A DNA stretch of 64,000 nt, taken from NCBI GenBank assembly GCA_016303065.1, contig JAEDMJ010000001.1, positions 47,451 to 111,450 of the forward strand, given 5' to 3'. The DNA comes from Clostridiales bacterium (GTDB taxonomy: Bacteria; Bacillota; Clostridia; Oscillospirales; QAMX01). This document shows positions 16,321 to 24,906 of the stretch, piece by piece (the stretch's first letter is position 1; each line of letters opens with the position of its first letter). The notes below the pieces were generated by a model that saw only the letters and a list, made by a program, of their open reading frames with translations, was not told the origin of the DNA and made no database searches. The translations under genes and the position numbers were made by a program.

Positions 16321-18315
16321 TCAGAATATGTCCGCAAGTTCAAGCCAGTCCGCCCCGTTTTGGGCGATATACTCTTTGCGCCCCGCAAGGTTGTCGCCCG
16401 GCAGAAGGTCGAACATATCCGCCGTGGCCTCCGCGTCGTCGGGGGTGACAAGTATCAGTCTTCGCGTCGCGGGAGACATGGTCGTAAGGCTCATCATCTC
16501 CGGCTCGTTCTCGCCAAGACCCTTTGAGCGCTGGATCGAATATTTTGCGTTCCCGAGGCCGGCGATGATGTCGCTTTTTTCCTTTTCGTCGTAGGCAAAA
16601 TACGTCTGATCCCTGCAGGTTATCTCGTAAAGCGGGCTTTCCGCGATATAGACATACCCCTCCGTTATAAGCGTCGGCACAAGCCGGTAGAGCATCGCGA
16701 GGATCAGCACGCGGATCTGAAACCCGTCCACGTCCGCATCGGTGCATATTATGATCTTGTTCCACCGGAGCGAATTTATGTCAAAGCTGGAAAGCTCCTT
16801 GCTGCCGGATTTGACTTCAACGCCGCAGCCCAGAACCTTCAGAAGGTCGGTTATGATCTCGCTTTTAAAGATCCTCCCGTACTCCGCTTTCATGCAGTTC
16901 AGGATCTTTCCGCGTACGGGCATGACCGCCTGAAACTCGCTGTTCCGCCCCTGAACGACCGAGCCGAGAGCGGAGTCGCCCTCCACGATATACAGCTCGC
17001 GCCTCGAGGTGTCCTTCGTGCGGCAGTCCACAAATTTCTCCACCCGGCTGGAGATGTCCATTGTGCCGGAGAGCTTTTTCCGCGCGTTCTGTCTGGCCTG
17101 TTCCGCAGACTCGCGGATCTGCTTGTTGCGGATGATCTGTTCCGCAAGCTTGTCCGCCTGGGCAGGATTTTCGATGAAAAAAACTTCCAGCATCGACTTC
17201 AGAAAGTCGGTCATCGCCTCCTGTATGAAGCGGTTCGTTATGGCTTTCTTCGTCTGGTTCTCATATGAAGTCACCGTTGAAAAAGAGTTCGTCACAAGGA
17301 CAAGGCTGTCGGCAATGTCCTGGAAAACGATCTTTGTCTGGCTTTTGCCGTATTTTCCGTTCTTTTTGAGATATCCGTCGACTGCCGAAACGAAAGCGCT
17401 TCTCGCAGCCTTCTCCGGCGCGCCGCCGTGCTCAAGCCAGGAGGAGTTGTGGAAATACGTGATGGACGGCGAGTTTTTTGTCAGTGAAAATGCCGCCTGC
17501 ATCTGCACCTTGTATTCCGGCTTGTCCTCCCGGTCGCGTCCCTTTCTCTCTCCGGAGGCAAACCTGACCGGAATAAGGGCCTCGTCCCCCGCAAGCTCCG
17601 CGACATAGTCCTGGATTCCTCTCTCATAGAAGAACTCGGTAGTCTCAAAGCTCCCGTCGGGCTGCTGGTCTTTGAAGACAAACTTCAGGCCCGCGTTGAC
17701 GACCGCCTGCTTTTTTATCGTGTCGACATAGTATTCAACGGGAATGTTTATGTCCGTAAAAACCTCAAGGTCGGGACGCCAGTGGTAGAGCGTTCCGGTC
17801 CTCTTTCCGGAATAGGGTTCCTTCCGGAGCCTGTTGGGAGCATCGGTGACGTTTTCACCCTTTTTGAAGTTCAGACCGTACTTGAATCCGCCGTACCAGC
17901 AGGTGACGTCCATGTACTCGGAAGAGTACTGTGTCGCGCATGCGCCCAGACCGTTCAGCCCCAGGGAGAACTCATAGTTTCCGTCCTCGCTGTTCTGATA
18001 TTTTCCTCCGGCGTACAGCTCGCAGTAGACAAGCTCCCAGTTATACCGCCCCTCTTTTTCGTTCCAGTCCACGGGACAGCCCCGGCCGAAATCCTCCACC
18101 TCAATGGACAGATCCGAAAACCGGGTCACGTTTATGACCTTCCCGAAGCCCTGACGCGCTTCGTCAATGGCGTTGGAGAGTATTTCAAAAAAAGAGTGTT
18201 CGCAGCCGCCGACCCCGTCGGAGCCGAAAATAACTCCCGGGCGCCTGCGCACCCTGTCGGCGCCCTTGAGGCTGACTATGCTTGAATCTCCGTATGCCGC
18301 AGTTTTTTTCGCCAT
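16321..18315 (-). CDS. Type IIA topoisomerase subunit B (divergent ParE/GyrB)
   Basis: A 664-aa ATPase subunit. The GHKL ATPase opens with RRRPGVIFGSDG and the ATP-lid ILSNAIDEA; the transducer domain is followed by TOPRIM, with the conserved Glu in YIVEGDSALGS (E445) and the Mg2+ site DADVDGFQIR. The usual EGDSAGGS reads EGDSALGS, with Leu450 replacing Gly. The tail LLPGDNLAGRKEYI matches gyrase/topo IV B. I use ATG 18315 (MAKKTAAYG); a GTG at 18327 is in frame. It lies behind a perfect-consensus promoter and is followed by subunit A. Confidence 0.87.
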   Translation of the reverse strand: MAKKTAAYGDSSIVSLKGADRVRRRPGVIFGSDGVGGCEHSFFEILSNAIDEARQGFGKVINVTRFSDLSIEVEDFGRGCPVDWNEKEGRYNWELVYCELYAGGKYQNSEDGNYEFSLGLNGLGACATQYSSEYMDVTCWYGGFKYGLNFKKGENVTDAPNRLRKEPYSGKRTGTLYHWRPDLEVFTDINIPVEYYVDTIKKQAVVNAGLKFVFKDQQPDGSFETTEFFYERGIQDYVAELAGDEALIPVRFASGERKGRDREDKPEYKVQMQAAFSLTKNSPSITYFHNSSWLEHGGAPEKAARSAFVSAVDGYLKKNGKYGKSQTKIVFQDIADSLVLVTNSFSTVTSYENQTKKAITNRFIQEAMTDFLKSMLEVFFIENPAQADKLAEQIIRNKQIRESAEQARQNARKKLSGTMDISSRVEKFVDCRTKDTSRRELYIVEGDSALGSVVQGRNSEFQAVMPVRGKILNCMKAEYGRIFKSEIITDLLKVLGCGVEVKSGSKELSSFDINSLRWNKIIICTDADVDGFQIRVLILAMLYRLVPTLITEGYVYIAESPLYEITCRDQTYFAYDEKEKSDIIAGLGNAKYSIQRSKGLGENEPEMMSLTTMSPATRRLILVTPDDAEATADMFDLLPGDNLAGRKEYIAQNGADWLELADIF

Positions 18316-18383
18316 TTTTCGATACACCCTGATTTAAATATATTTATGCTGCAATATCTGCAAATAACTCCACTCTGACGCGT

Positions 18384-18412
18384 ATTATACACTATCTGCC
18401 CGGAATTGTCAA
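18384..18412 (-). promoter_or_regulatory. Consensus promoter for the topoisomerase operon
   Basis: Minus strand TTGACA (18412-18407), 17-nt spacer, TATAAT (18389-18384): a perfect match in both boxes, about 70 nt upstream of the start. Confidence 0.85.
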
Positions 18413-18589
18413 GGTATTGGCTTTACAGCTCTGTCCCAGACAATAAAGCAAAACTGCTTTACGGTTTTCCTGCGGGATTTCCGCCGGAACCGCCCCGTTT
18501 TTTTCAACGCGGAAAAAGCCCCGGACGATTTTTTGCCGTCCGCCCCGGGCGGACCCGGGCAAAATCGCTCACCGGGGCCCTGTTTTCGC

Positions 18590-19543
18590 TTAAAATCTCG
18601 CTCCGTCCACCTCCGGTTTTCCGGAGCCGACGGTTTCGATGGCAACGCCGCTGCGCTCCGACAGGGTGCGCATGAAGAGATCGTTGTCCACGTATATGAG
18701 GAAAAACACCTGAAAAGCCTTTTCCGGAGAGCTTTCATACTTTGTTCCCACAACTTCTCCGTTTTTGAGCTTCGTAAGTCTCACCGGCGCGTTCACTTTC
18801 AGACACCCAAAGCGCGGATAATACTCTATGCTGTCAATATCCGCAAAGCATATCTCGCTTCGGATCACCGCATTGCCCGACCGATAGGAAAGCTCGATCC
18901 CCGAGCCGGAAAACTTCACCGGAGTTTTGTCAAAGCATATATGCCGCCGCGCGGCGCTGTTGCACACCGAGTAGCTCACCGCAACCGTCATGACGGCCGG
19001 CACAAGAGCAAAAACGGCTGCCAAAACCGTGTTCGCAGCGCGAAAGCCCGTAAAGCCCGCCCGGAACAGCGGAAGAATCCATCTGTATGAAAAAAACAGC
19101 GCAAACACGGCCAGAATCAGCGCCACGATTTTTATCGGCCTGAGGTTTCTGTTTTCCGGACTCAGGCGCACGTAGCGTCTCGACGCCTTTTTGAGAAGCA
19201 TAACATTCACGGGGAACTCCGTCTTCTCTTCAAGGGCGATCTTCTTCCAGCCGCCAAGCTGCGACCGCCTCAGACGGTCGTTCTCGTGTATGTCGTCTTT
19301 TTTAAGTCCCGGAAGCGTCAAAGTGACCTCGTCTCCGGGATCTGCGGAATCGACGCGTTTTTTTCTGATGCGTATTGACTGGACGCAGGCGGTGATCCTT
19401 CTTCCGTTTGCGCTCTCCAGCTCCACCACATCCGCCCGGTATATCCGGTCCCCCTCAACAACGCCGGAAACCCTGAGTCTCTTCGGACTTTCCTGCGTGA
19501 CCTCTTTCACCACAAGTCCGAAGGAATCGGAATTTCGTGTCAT
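18590..19543 (-). CDS. Membrane protein with an EF-Tu domain II-like barrel, function unknown
   Basis: A 317-aa protein. Residues about 5-95 read like the second domain of translational GTPases: RLRVSGVVEGDRIYRADVVE, then SIRIRKKRVDSADPGDEV and a final PGLKKDDIHENDRL matching the GIKREEIERGQVL part of EF-Tu. No GTPase domain is attached. Two membrane segments follow (about 137-160 and 167-191), then a soluble C-terminal region with a PH-like beta pattern. It starts directly at the stop of the radical SAM gene with GGGGGGAG upstream and is last in a four-gene operon. I know no named family. Confidence 0.7.
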   Translation of the reverse strand: MTRNSDSFGLVVKEVTQESPKRLRVSGVVEGDRIYRADVVELESANGRRITACVQSIRIRKKRVDSADPGDEVTLTLPGLKKDDIHENDRLRRSQLGGWKKIALEEKTEFPVNVMLLKKASRRYVRLSPENRNLRPIKIVALILAVFALFFSYRWILPLFRAGFTGFRAANTVLAAVFALVPAVMTVAVSYSVCNSAARRHICFDKTPVKFSGSGIELSYRSGNAVIRSEICFADIDSIEYYPRFGCLKVNAPVRLTKLKNGEVVGTKYESSPEKAFQVFFLIYVDNDLFMRTLSERSGVAIETVGSGKPEVDGARF

Positions 19544-20437
19544 TTAAGCTCCCCCCGTAAATTTCTCTCCCTGCACGACGTCCGCAAGCGCGGCCGCCAG
19601 CGTATTCAGCACTCTCTTTTTGTCCGCGCTCCAGGCCGGAGCGCAAAGAAGCCTCTTGTCGCCGTCCCCGGTCAGCCTGTGCACCACCGTCTCCGGCGGC
19701 AGAAGCCGGACGAACTCCGCCGCGATCCCGGCGTACTCTTCAAGGTCCGGCAGCGCGATATTTCCGCAAAGCCACTCCTTTTCCAGAGGCGTCCCCCGCA
19801 GGATATGCAGAAGGTGGAGCTTCACACCCTCCGGTCTGAACGCGGCGGCATGCCTCACGGTTTCAAAGAAAACCTCCGCCGTCTCCCCGGGAAGCCCGGC
19901 GATCATATGGACCACGCGGTACGTGTCCGCAAGCGCCCTCATTGCCCCGTCAAATACGGCGCAGGGATATCCCCGGTTTATTCTTGCGGCGGTTTCGTCG
20001 CTGGACGTCTGAAGTCCAAGCTCCACCCAAACCGGCTTTATTCCGGCAAGCTCTCTGAGGAGCGAAAGCACCTCGTCCGGAAGGCAGTCCGGACGAGTGC
20101 CGATGGAAATCCCCAGTATATCCTCCCTTTGGACGATCGGGAAAAACAGCTTTCTCAGGTCTTCGGCGGGGGCGTACGTGTTGCTTCCGCTTTGAAAATA
20201 CGCGATAAAGCCCGCGTTCTCCGCTTTTTTGCCGAGAACCGCTTTTGCACGTTCGATCTGCGCGTCCGTGCCGTCTTCCGCGCCGGAAACAAACCTTCCT
20301 CCCCCGGCGCAGAAGCTGCAGCCGCCGTACCCCAGAGTTCCGTCGCGGTTCGGACAGGTCATACCCGCGTCCAGCGAGAGCTTCCAGACCTTCCGGCCGA
20401 AAAGGCGGCGCATTTCCGAGTCAAAAGTCCTGTACAT
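19544..20437 (-). CDS. Radical SAM protein of the TIGR01212/YhcC family
   Basis: A 297-aa protein. The cluster motif is the spaced Cys set in MTCPNRDGTLGYGGCSFC (residues 27-44) rather than plain CxxxCxxC, characteristic of TIGR01212. The opening KVWKLSLDAG, the FIAYFQSGSNTYAP segment and VWVELGLQTSSDETAARINRG belong to the same family. The reaction is unassigned. It lies between the RlmI-like methyltransferase (6 nt upstream) and the EF-Tu-like membrane protein, so RNA or ribosome modification is a possible context; that is inference. Confidence 0.87.
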   Translation of the reverse strand: MYRTFDSEMRRLFGRKVWKLSLDAGMTCPNRDGTLGYGGCSFCAGGGRFVSGAEDGTDAQIERAKAVLGKKAENAGFIAYFQSGSNTYAPAEDLRKLFFPIVQREDILGISIGTRPDCLPDEVLSLLRELAGIKPVWVELGLQTSSDETAARINRGYPCAVFDGAMRALADTYRVVHMIAGLPGETAEVFFETVRHAAAFRPEGVKLHLLHILRGTPLEKEWLCGNIALPDLEEYAGIAAEFVRLLPPETVVHRLTGDGDKRLLCAPAWSADKKRVLNTLAAALADVVQGEKFTGGA

Positions 20438-20443
20438 CCGGCT

Positions 20444-21646
20444 TTATACCGTCTGGAAAATATAGAACTTCAGATAATCCGTCTCCGGCACGCCCCAGAG
20501 TATCGGATGGTCCGGAGCCTGCTGCCTTGCCTCGATCTGGCGCAGGGAGACCCCCGCGTCTGCCGCGGCGGCAGAAAGCATTTTTCTGAACAGCTCGTCC
20601 GTCATAAAATGCGAACAGGAGCAGGTCGCCAGATACCCTCCGCGCGGCAGAAGCTTCATCGCCTTCTGGTTGATCTCGCGGTATCCTCCGATGGCGGCGG
20701 ACACCGTGCTGCTGCTCTTTGTAAAAGCCGGAGGATCAAGGATTATAAAATCGAACTCCCGGCTCTTTTTCGCTGCAAGCTCCGTGAGCATTTCGAAAAC
20801 ATTTGCCTGGCGAAATCCGATATCGAGCCCGTTTTCCGCCGCGTTTTCCGCCGCGCGTTTCAAAGCCTCCTCCGAAATATCCACGGCTGTGACGCTCTCC
20901 GCCCCGCCCGCAGCGGCGTTCATCGCGAAAGCGCCCGTGTGCGTAAAACAGTCGAGAACTCTCCGCCCCCGGGCAATCCGCGCCACGGAAGCCCGGTTGT
21001 ACTTCTGATCGAGAAAGAAGCCCGTTTTCTGCCCGTTTATATAGTCCACGTTGAAGACAAGACCGTTTTCTCTTATCTGCGTTGTCCCGGAGCCCTCTCC
21101 CCAGACAAAGCCCTTGCCCTGTTCAAGACCTTCCTTTTCCCGAACGGCAATGTCGTTTCTCTCGTAAACCGCGGCGATCCTTTCGCCCGCGCCGCGCATA
21201 ACCGCCAGAAGCTCGGCATATATCACGGATTTGATGCGCTCAAGCCCAAGACAGGCGATCTGCGCGACGAGTATGTCTCCGAAGCGGTCGACGGTAAGGC
21301 CCGGAAGCCCGTCCGCTTCACCGAACACAAGACGGCAGCACTGAAAATCAGGCCCCATGACCTGCCTGCGGTAGTCAACGGCCCATGAAAGACGCCTTCT
21401 GAAAAACGCCGTGTCAAACCTGTCGTTGGAGTTTCTTGAAAGCACCCGAACCTGAATTTTGGAAGCGGAGTTGAAAAAACCTGCTCCGAGCCAGCTTCCT
21501 TTTTTTGAAAACACGTCGACGATGTCTCCGTCGCAGATTCCGTCCCCGGAAGCGACTATCTCGTCGCAGTAGACCCAGGGGTGTCCGTTTTTCAAAGCCT
21601 TTTCGGCCTTTTCGGTGACGCGCACAAATGAAAAGGGTCTGCTCAT
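20444..21646 (-). CDS. Class I SAM-dependent rRNA methyltransferase (RlmI-like)
   Basis: A 400-aa enzyme: an N-terminal PUA RNA-binding domain (about 1-75, with the HPWVY element), an EEHD-like linker (about 80-175) and a Rossmann methyltransferase domain. SAM binding is at DCFTHTGAFAMNAAAGGA with VTAVDIS; the catalytic motif is FIILDPPAF. The family methylates cytosine C5 in 23S rRNA (RlmI, C1962 in E. coli). Overlaps the upstream reductase stop (ATGA). Likely a housekeeping rRNA modification enzyme; the exact base is not readable. Confidence 0.87.
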   Translation of the reverse strand: MSRPFSFVRVTEKAEKALKNGHPWVYCDEIVASGDGICDGDIVDVFSKKGSWLGAGFFNSASKIQVRVLSRNSNDRFDTAFFRRRLSWAVDYRRQVMGPDFQCCRLVFGEADGLPGLTVDRFGDILVAQIACLGLERIKSVIYAELLAVMRGAGERIAAVYERNDIAVREKEGLEQGKGFVWGEGSGTTQIRENGLVFNVDYINGQKTGFFLDQKYNRASVARIARGRRVLDCFTHTGAFAMNAAAGGAESVTAVDISEEALKRAAENAAENGLDIGFRQANVFEMLTELAAKKSREFDFIILDPPAFTKSSSTVSAAIGGYREINQKAMKLLPRGGYLATCSCSHFMTDELFRKMLSAAAADAGVSLRQIEARQQAPDHPILWGVPETDYLKFYIFQTV

Positions 21647-22647
21647 TTAAATTCCTCCGCCACCTGCGCGAGCATATCCCTTATCGGCAGCTTATAGGGG
21701 CAGCGTTCTTCACAGGCTCCGCAGCCAATGCAGTCGGACGCGTTCTTCTGCTGGACTGCGTAGCGCTCCTTTGCCCAGCCGGCAAGCCCGTACCGCTCAA
21801 GATATCCCGCAAGCGTAAACAGCACGGGAATGTTTATGCCCGCCGTGCAGGGCGCACAGTACCCGCAGCGCCGGCAGAACCGGTTTCCTAGCCTTTCGCG
21901 GATCTTTTCAAACCCGGACAGTTCGCTCTCCGAAACGGGATCCTCCCTGAGATACGCCTCCGCGTTCTTCTCAAGCTCCTCGCGGGACGCGATCCCCGGT
22001 ATCACCACGGTCACATTTTTGTTGGCCGCGATAAAGCGCATCGCCGCCTCCGATTCCTCTATGGCGCCTCCGGCAAGGGGCTTCATGCAGATAAAAGCCT
22101 TTCCCTGCTTTTTAAGCTCCGAAAGCCGGTCTTCGCACTGCGTCTCAACGATGTTGTAGGGGAACATGAAGGTTTCCACCCACGGAAGCTCCAAAGCCAT
22201 GTCGAATATCTCAAGGGTGTGCCCAGTCAGACCGATGTGCCCGATTTTTCCGTCCTCTTTCGCTTTCACAAGCGCTTCCAGAGCGCCTCCCGGCGCGCAC
22301 ACCGCGCGGAGCTGCTCCGGAGTCGGGTTGTGGATCTGATAAACGTCGATATAATCCGTCCCGAGGTTTTTAAGACTCGTTTCGACGTCCTTCTCCATGG
22401 AGGCTCTGTCCCGCGCCATGCTCTTGGTCGCAAGCACGAATTTCTCCCGGCGCCCCCGGATTCCGACGCCGATGTATTCTTCGCTCACGGTGTATCCCCT
22501 TGCCGTGTCGATATAGTTGACGCCGTTTTCTTCCAGCGCGTCGAAAAGCGCAGGCATCCTGTCAGCGGAAATCTTCTGTATCGGAATCCCGCCGAAGCCC
22601 ATGACCGACACTCTGAGTCCCGTTGTTCCAAGCTCTGTATATTTCAT
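21643..22647 (-). CDS. Aldo/keto reductase with C-terminal two-[4Fe-4S] ferredoxin domain
   Basis: A 334-aa protein. The AKR barrel has Asp/Tyr in YIDTARGY, Lys in ATKSMA and His in YQIHNP. The tail carries CRRCGYCAPC (residues about 270-280) and CIGCGACEERCPYKLPI, the usual 4Fe-4S set of clostridial AKR-ferredoxin fusions. These often take electrons from ferredoxin-linked metabolism; substrate unknown. It is first of the four-gene operon running to 18590 and sits behind a perfect promoter with a palindrome over the start site. Confidence 0.88.
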   Translation of the reverse strand: MKYTELGTTGLRVSVMGFGGIPIQKISADRMPALFDALEENGVNYIDTARGYTVSEEYIGVGIRGRREKFVLATKSMARDRASMEKDVETSLKNLGTDYIDVYQIHNPTPEQLRAVCAPGGALEALVKAKEDGKIGHIGLTGHTLEIFDMALELPWVETFMFPYNIVETQCEDRLSELKKQGKAFICMKPLAGGAIEESEAAMRFIAANKNVTVVIPGIASREELEKNAEAYLREDPVSESELSGFEKIRERLGNRFCRRCGYCAPCTAGINIPVLFTLAGYLERYGLAGWAKERYAVQQKNASDCIGCGACEERCPYKLPIRDMLAQVAEEFK

Positions 22648-22726
22648 AAAAATATATTCCTCCCGAAAAAAAGGCCGCCGGCGTTCCGAATTTCAGACAT
22701 TTGCAAAATACGCGCACGCCGACTGT

Positions 22727-22740
22727 TTTACAATTGTAAA
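22727..22740. promoter_or_regulatory. Perfect palindrome TTTACAATTGTAAA, likely operator
   Basis: A 14-bp perfect palindrome that abuts and overlaps by one base the -10 box of the aldo/keto reductase promoter, covering its start site. The core TACAATTGTA fits the TACANNTGTA sites bound by BlaI/CopY-type repressors. A repressor binding here could also affect the divergent htpG promoter 44 nt away. No such regulator gene is in the window. Confidence 0.5.
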
Positions 22741-22768
22741 TTATAGCGCGTTTTGCAGGTTTTGTCAA
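22740..22768 (-). promoter_or_regulatory. Consensus promoter for the Fe-S aldo/keto reductase operon
   Basis: Minus strand TTGACA (22768-22763), 17-nt spacer, TATAAT (22745-22740), both boxes perfect. It is divergent from the htpG promoter. Confidence 0.85.
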
Positions 22769-22783
22769 TAAGACAAGTCGGTC

Positions 22784-22812
22784 TTGACTTTCCCTAACTT
22801 TCGTTATATAAT
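22784..22812 (+). promoter_or_regulatory. Promoter for htpG
   Basis: TTGACT (22784-22789), 17-nt spacer, TATAAT (22807-22812), 42 nt before the ATG. No CIRCE or CtsR-type repeat is visible. Confidence 0.8.
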
Positions 22813-22853
22813 TAGGCATCGAACATTTCCCAGGCAAAGGAGCGAAAACAATC

Positions 22854-24764
22854 ATGGAAAAGAAAGAGTTCAAAACAGAGTCCAAACGCATACTGGACAT
22901 GATGATCAATTCTGTATATACGCACAGGGAGATTTTCCTGCGTGAGATCATCTCCAACGCCAGCGACGCGCTGGACAAGCTTGCCTACCGCGCTCTTACG
23001 GACGACTCCGTGGGACTTTCCGGAGACGATTTCCGCATAAAGATCACCCTCGACAAAGACGCCCGCACCGTCACCGTTTCCGACAACGGCATCGGCATGA
23101 CCGCGGAGGAGCTTGAAAACAACCTGGGCGTCATAGCCCAGAGCGGCTCGTTCCGTTTCAAAAACGGCCTTGACAGCGACAAGGTTCCGGACGTTGACAT
23201 CATCGGCCAGTTCGGCGTCGGCTTCTATTCGGCGTTCATGGTCAGCTCGAAAGTTTCCGTTGTAACCAAGGCCTTCGGCTCGGATCAGGCGTTCTGCTGG
23301 GAATCCGACGGTTCCGACGGGTACACCGTTTCCGAGTCCACCCGCAGCGGATTCGGAACCGACGTCATCATGCATCTCAAAGACGACAGCGAAGAGGAAA
23401 ATTACAGCGAGTTTCTTGATTTCTACCGCATCCGCGAACTTATCAAAAAATACTCCGACTATATCCGCTTCCCCATCGTCATGGACGTTCCGAAGTCCCG
23501 GGCCGTCGAATCCGACGAGACCGACGAAGACGGCAAGAAAAAGACCACCTACGAATCCTACACCGAGGAGGAGACGGTCAACAGCCGCATCCCCATCTGG
23601 AAACGCAGCAGGGAAGAAGTCCCGGACGAGGACTGCGTCAAATTCTACAAGGAAAAATATTACGAGCACGAGGACCCCGTGGCGCTCATCCGCGCCGACG
23701 TTCAGGGGCTTGTCTCCTACAAGGCGCTGCTCTTTATCCCGGCAAGCGCCCCCTTCGGATACTACTCCCGCGATTTTGAAAAAGGCCTCAGCCTCTATTC
23801 CAACGGCGTTATGATAATCGACAAGTGCGCCGATCTTCTCCCCGACCACTTCCGATTTGTCAAGGGCATCGTTGACTCCGACGATCTCTCTCTCAACATA
23901 AGCCGCGAGCTTCTTCAGCACGACCGCCAGCTCAAGGTCATTGCCTCGAGCCTTGAAAAGCGCATAAAGCGCGAACTGAAAAATCTCCTTGAAAACGACC
24001 GCGAGAAATACGAAAAGTTCTTCACCGCATTCGGGCTCCAGCTTAAGTACGGCGTTGTCAACGATTACGGCGCCCACAAGGAGCTTCTCTCCGATCTGCT
24101 GCTCTTCCGGTCGATGAACAAAAAGGCTCCGGTCACGCTCGCCGAATACGTCGCCGCCATGCCCGAAGACCAAAAGCACATCTACTACGCCTGCGGAGAG
24201 AGCGCTGAAAAGATCGAGGCCCTTCCCCAGTCCGAACGCATCCGCGACAAGGGCTTTGACCTGCTCTGTCTGACCGACGACGTGGACCAGTTCGTCATGG
24301 AGATGCTCGGCAAATTCGAAGAGAAGGACTTCAAATCTGCCGACGCCGACGACGACGAGCTTGTCGGCTCCGACGAAAAGGAAAAAGCGGAAGAGGCCGA
24401 AAAGACCTCCGCCGACCTGCTGGCCTTCGTCAAAGAGACTCTCGGCGACAGCGTCTCCGCGGTGCGCATCTCCAGAAAGCTTAAATCCCATCCCGTCTGC
24501 CTCTCCTCCGAGGGCGGCATCACTATCGAGATGGAAAAATACTTCGCCACGCTCCCCGGCGACAACAAGCCCAAGGCCGACCGTGTTCTTGAGCTGAACG
24601 CGGGACACGAGGCCTTCGCCGCGCTCTCCGCCGCCTTTGAAAACGACCGGGACACCGCCGCCAAGTATGCCAGGATACTCTATTCACAGGCTCTGCTTAT
24701 CGCCGGACTCCCGCTCGAAAATCCCACGGAGTACTCCGATCTGGTCTGCGGACTCATGAAATAG
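22854..24764 (+). CDS. htpG: Chaperone protein HtpG (Hsp90)
   Basis: A 636-aa dimeric ATP-dependent chaperone. The GHKL ATPase opens with RILDMMINSVYTHREIFLRE and continues NASDALDKL (ATP Asn), DNGIGMT and GQFGVGFYSAF. The middle domain has the Arg finger region ISRELLQHD, and the C-terminal dimerisation domain follows an acidic stretch (DADDDELVGSDEKEK). It lacks the eukaryotic MEEVD tail, as expected in bacteria. Slightly longer than E. coli HtpG (624 aa) because of the middle linker. AAGGAG lies upstream. Single gene. Confidence 0.96.
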   Translation: MEKKEFKTESKRILDMMINSVYTHREIFLREIISNASDALDKLAYRALTDDSVGLSGDDFRIKITLDKDARTVTVSDNGIGMTAEELENNLGVIAQSGSFRFKNGLDSDKVPDVDIIGQFGVGFYSAFMVSSKVSVVTKAFGSDQAFCWESDGSDGYTVSESTRSGFGTDVIMHLKDDSEEENYSEFLDFYRIRELIKKYSDYIRFPIVMDVPKSRAVESDETDEDGKKKTTYESYTEEETVNSRIPIWKRSREEVPDEDCVKFYKEKYYEHEDPVALIRADVQGLVSYKALLFIPASAPFGYYSRDFEKGLSLYSNGVMIIDKCADLLPDHFRFVKGIVDSDDLSLNISRELLQHDRQLKVIASSLEKRIKRELKNLLENDREKYEKFFTAFGLQLKYGVVNDYGAHKELLSDLLLFRSMNKKAPVTLAEYVAAMPEDQKHIYYACGESAEKIEALPQSERIRDKGFDLLCLTDDVDQFVMEMLGKFEEKDFKSADADDDELVGSDEKEKAEEAEKTSADLLAFVKETLGDSVSAVRISRKLKSHPVCLSSEGGITIEMEKYFATLPGDNKPKADRVLELNAGHEAFAALSAAFENDRDTAAKYARILYSQALLIAGLPLENPTEYSDLVCGLMK

Positions 24765-24790
24765 CATTCCGGCTCTTCCGGTCAGAAATT

Positions 24791-24820
24791 TGCCGGGAAC
24801 ATTTTTCAATGTTCCCGGCA
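24791..24820. terminator. Hairpin downstream of htpG
   Basis: Perfect 13-bp stem TGCCGGGAACATT with its complement and a 4-nt loop. No T-run follows on the plus strand, so efficiency is uncertain. Confidence 0.55.
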
Positions 24821-24836
24821 AATTCAGTATATTATG

Positions 24837-24865
24837 TTGACAAGAGCGAATATACCTGATATACT
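24837..24865 (+). promoter_or_regulatory. Promoter for the zinc-ribbon membrane protein
   Basis: TTGACA (24837-24842), 17-nt spacer, TATACT (24860-24865), about 40 nt before the GTG at 24907. Confidence 0.75.
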
Positions 24866-24906
24866 GAAAGCGTCAAATTTTCAGCAAAAAGAAAGGGAGA
24901 AATATT

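Noticed and set aside
22812..24608. 598-aa minus-strand open frame over htpG
   Set aside because: Antisense shadow of an obvious Hsp90 gene; Val/Gly/Asp-rich with no domain.
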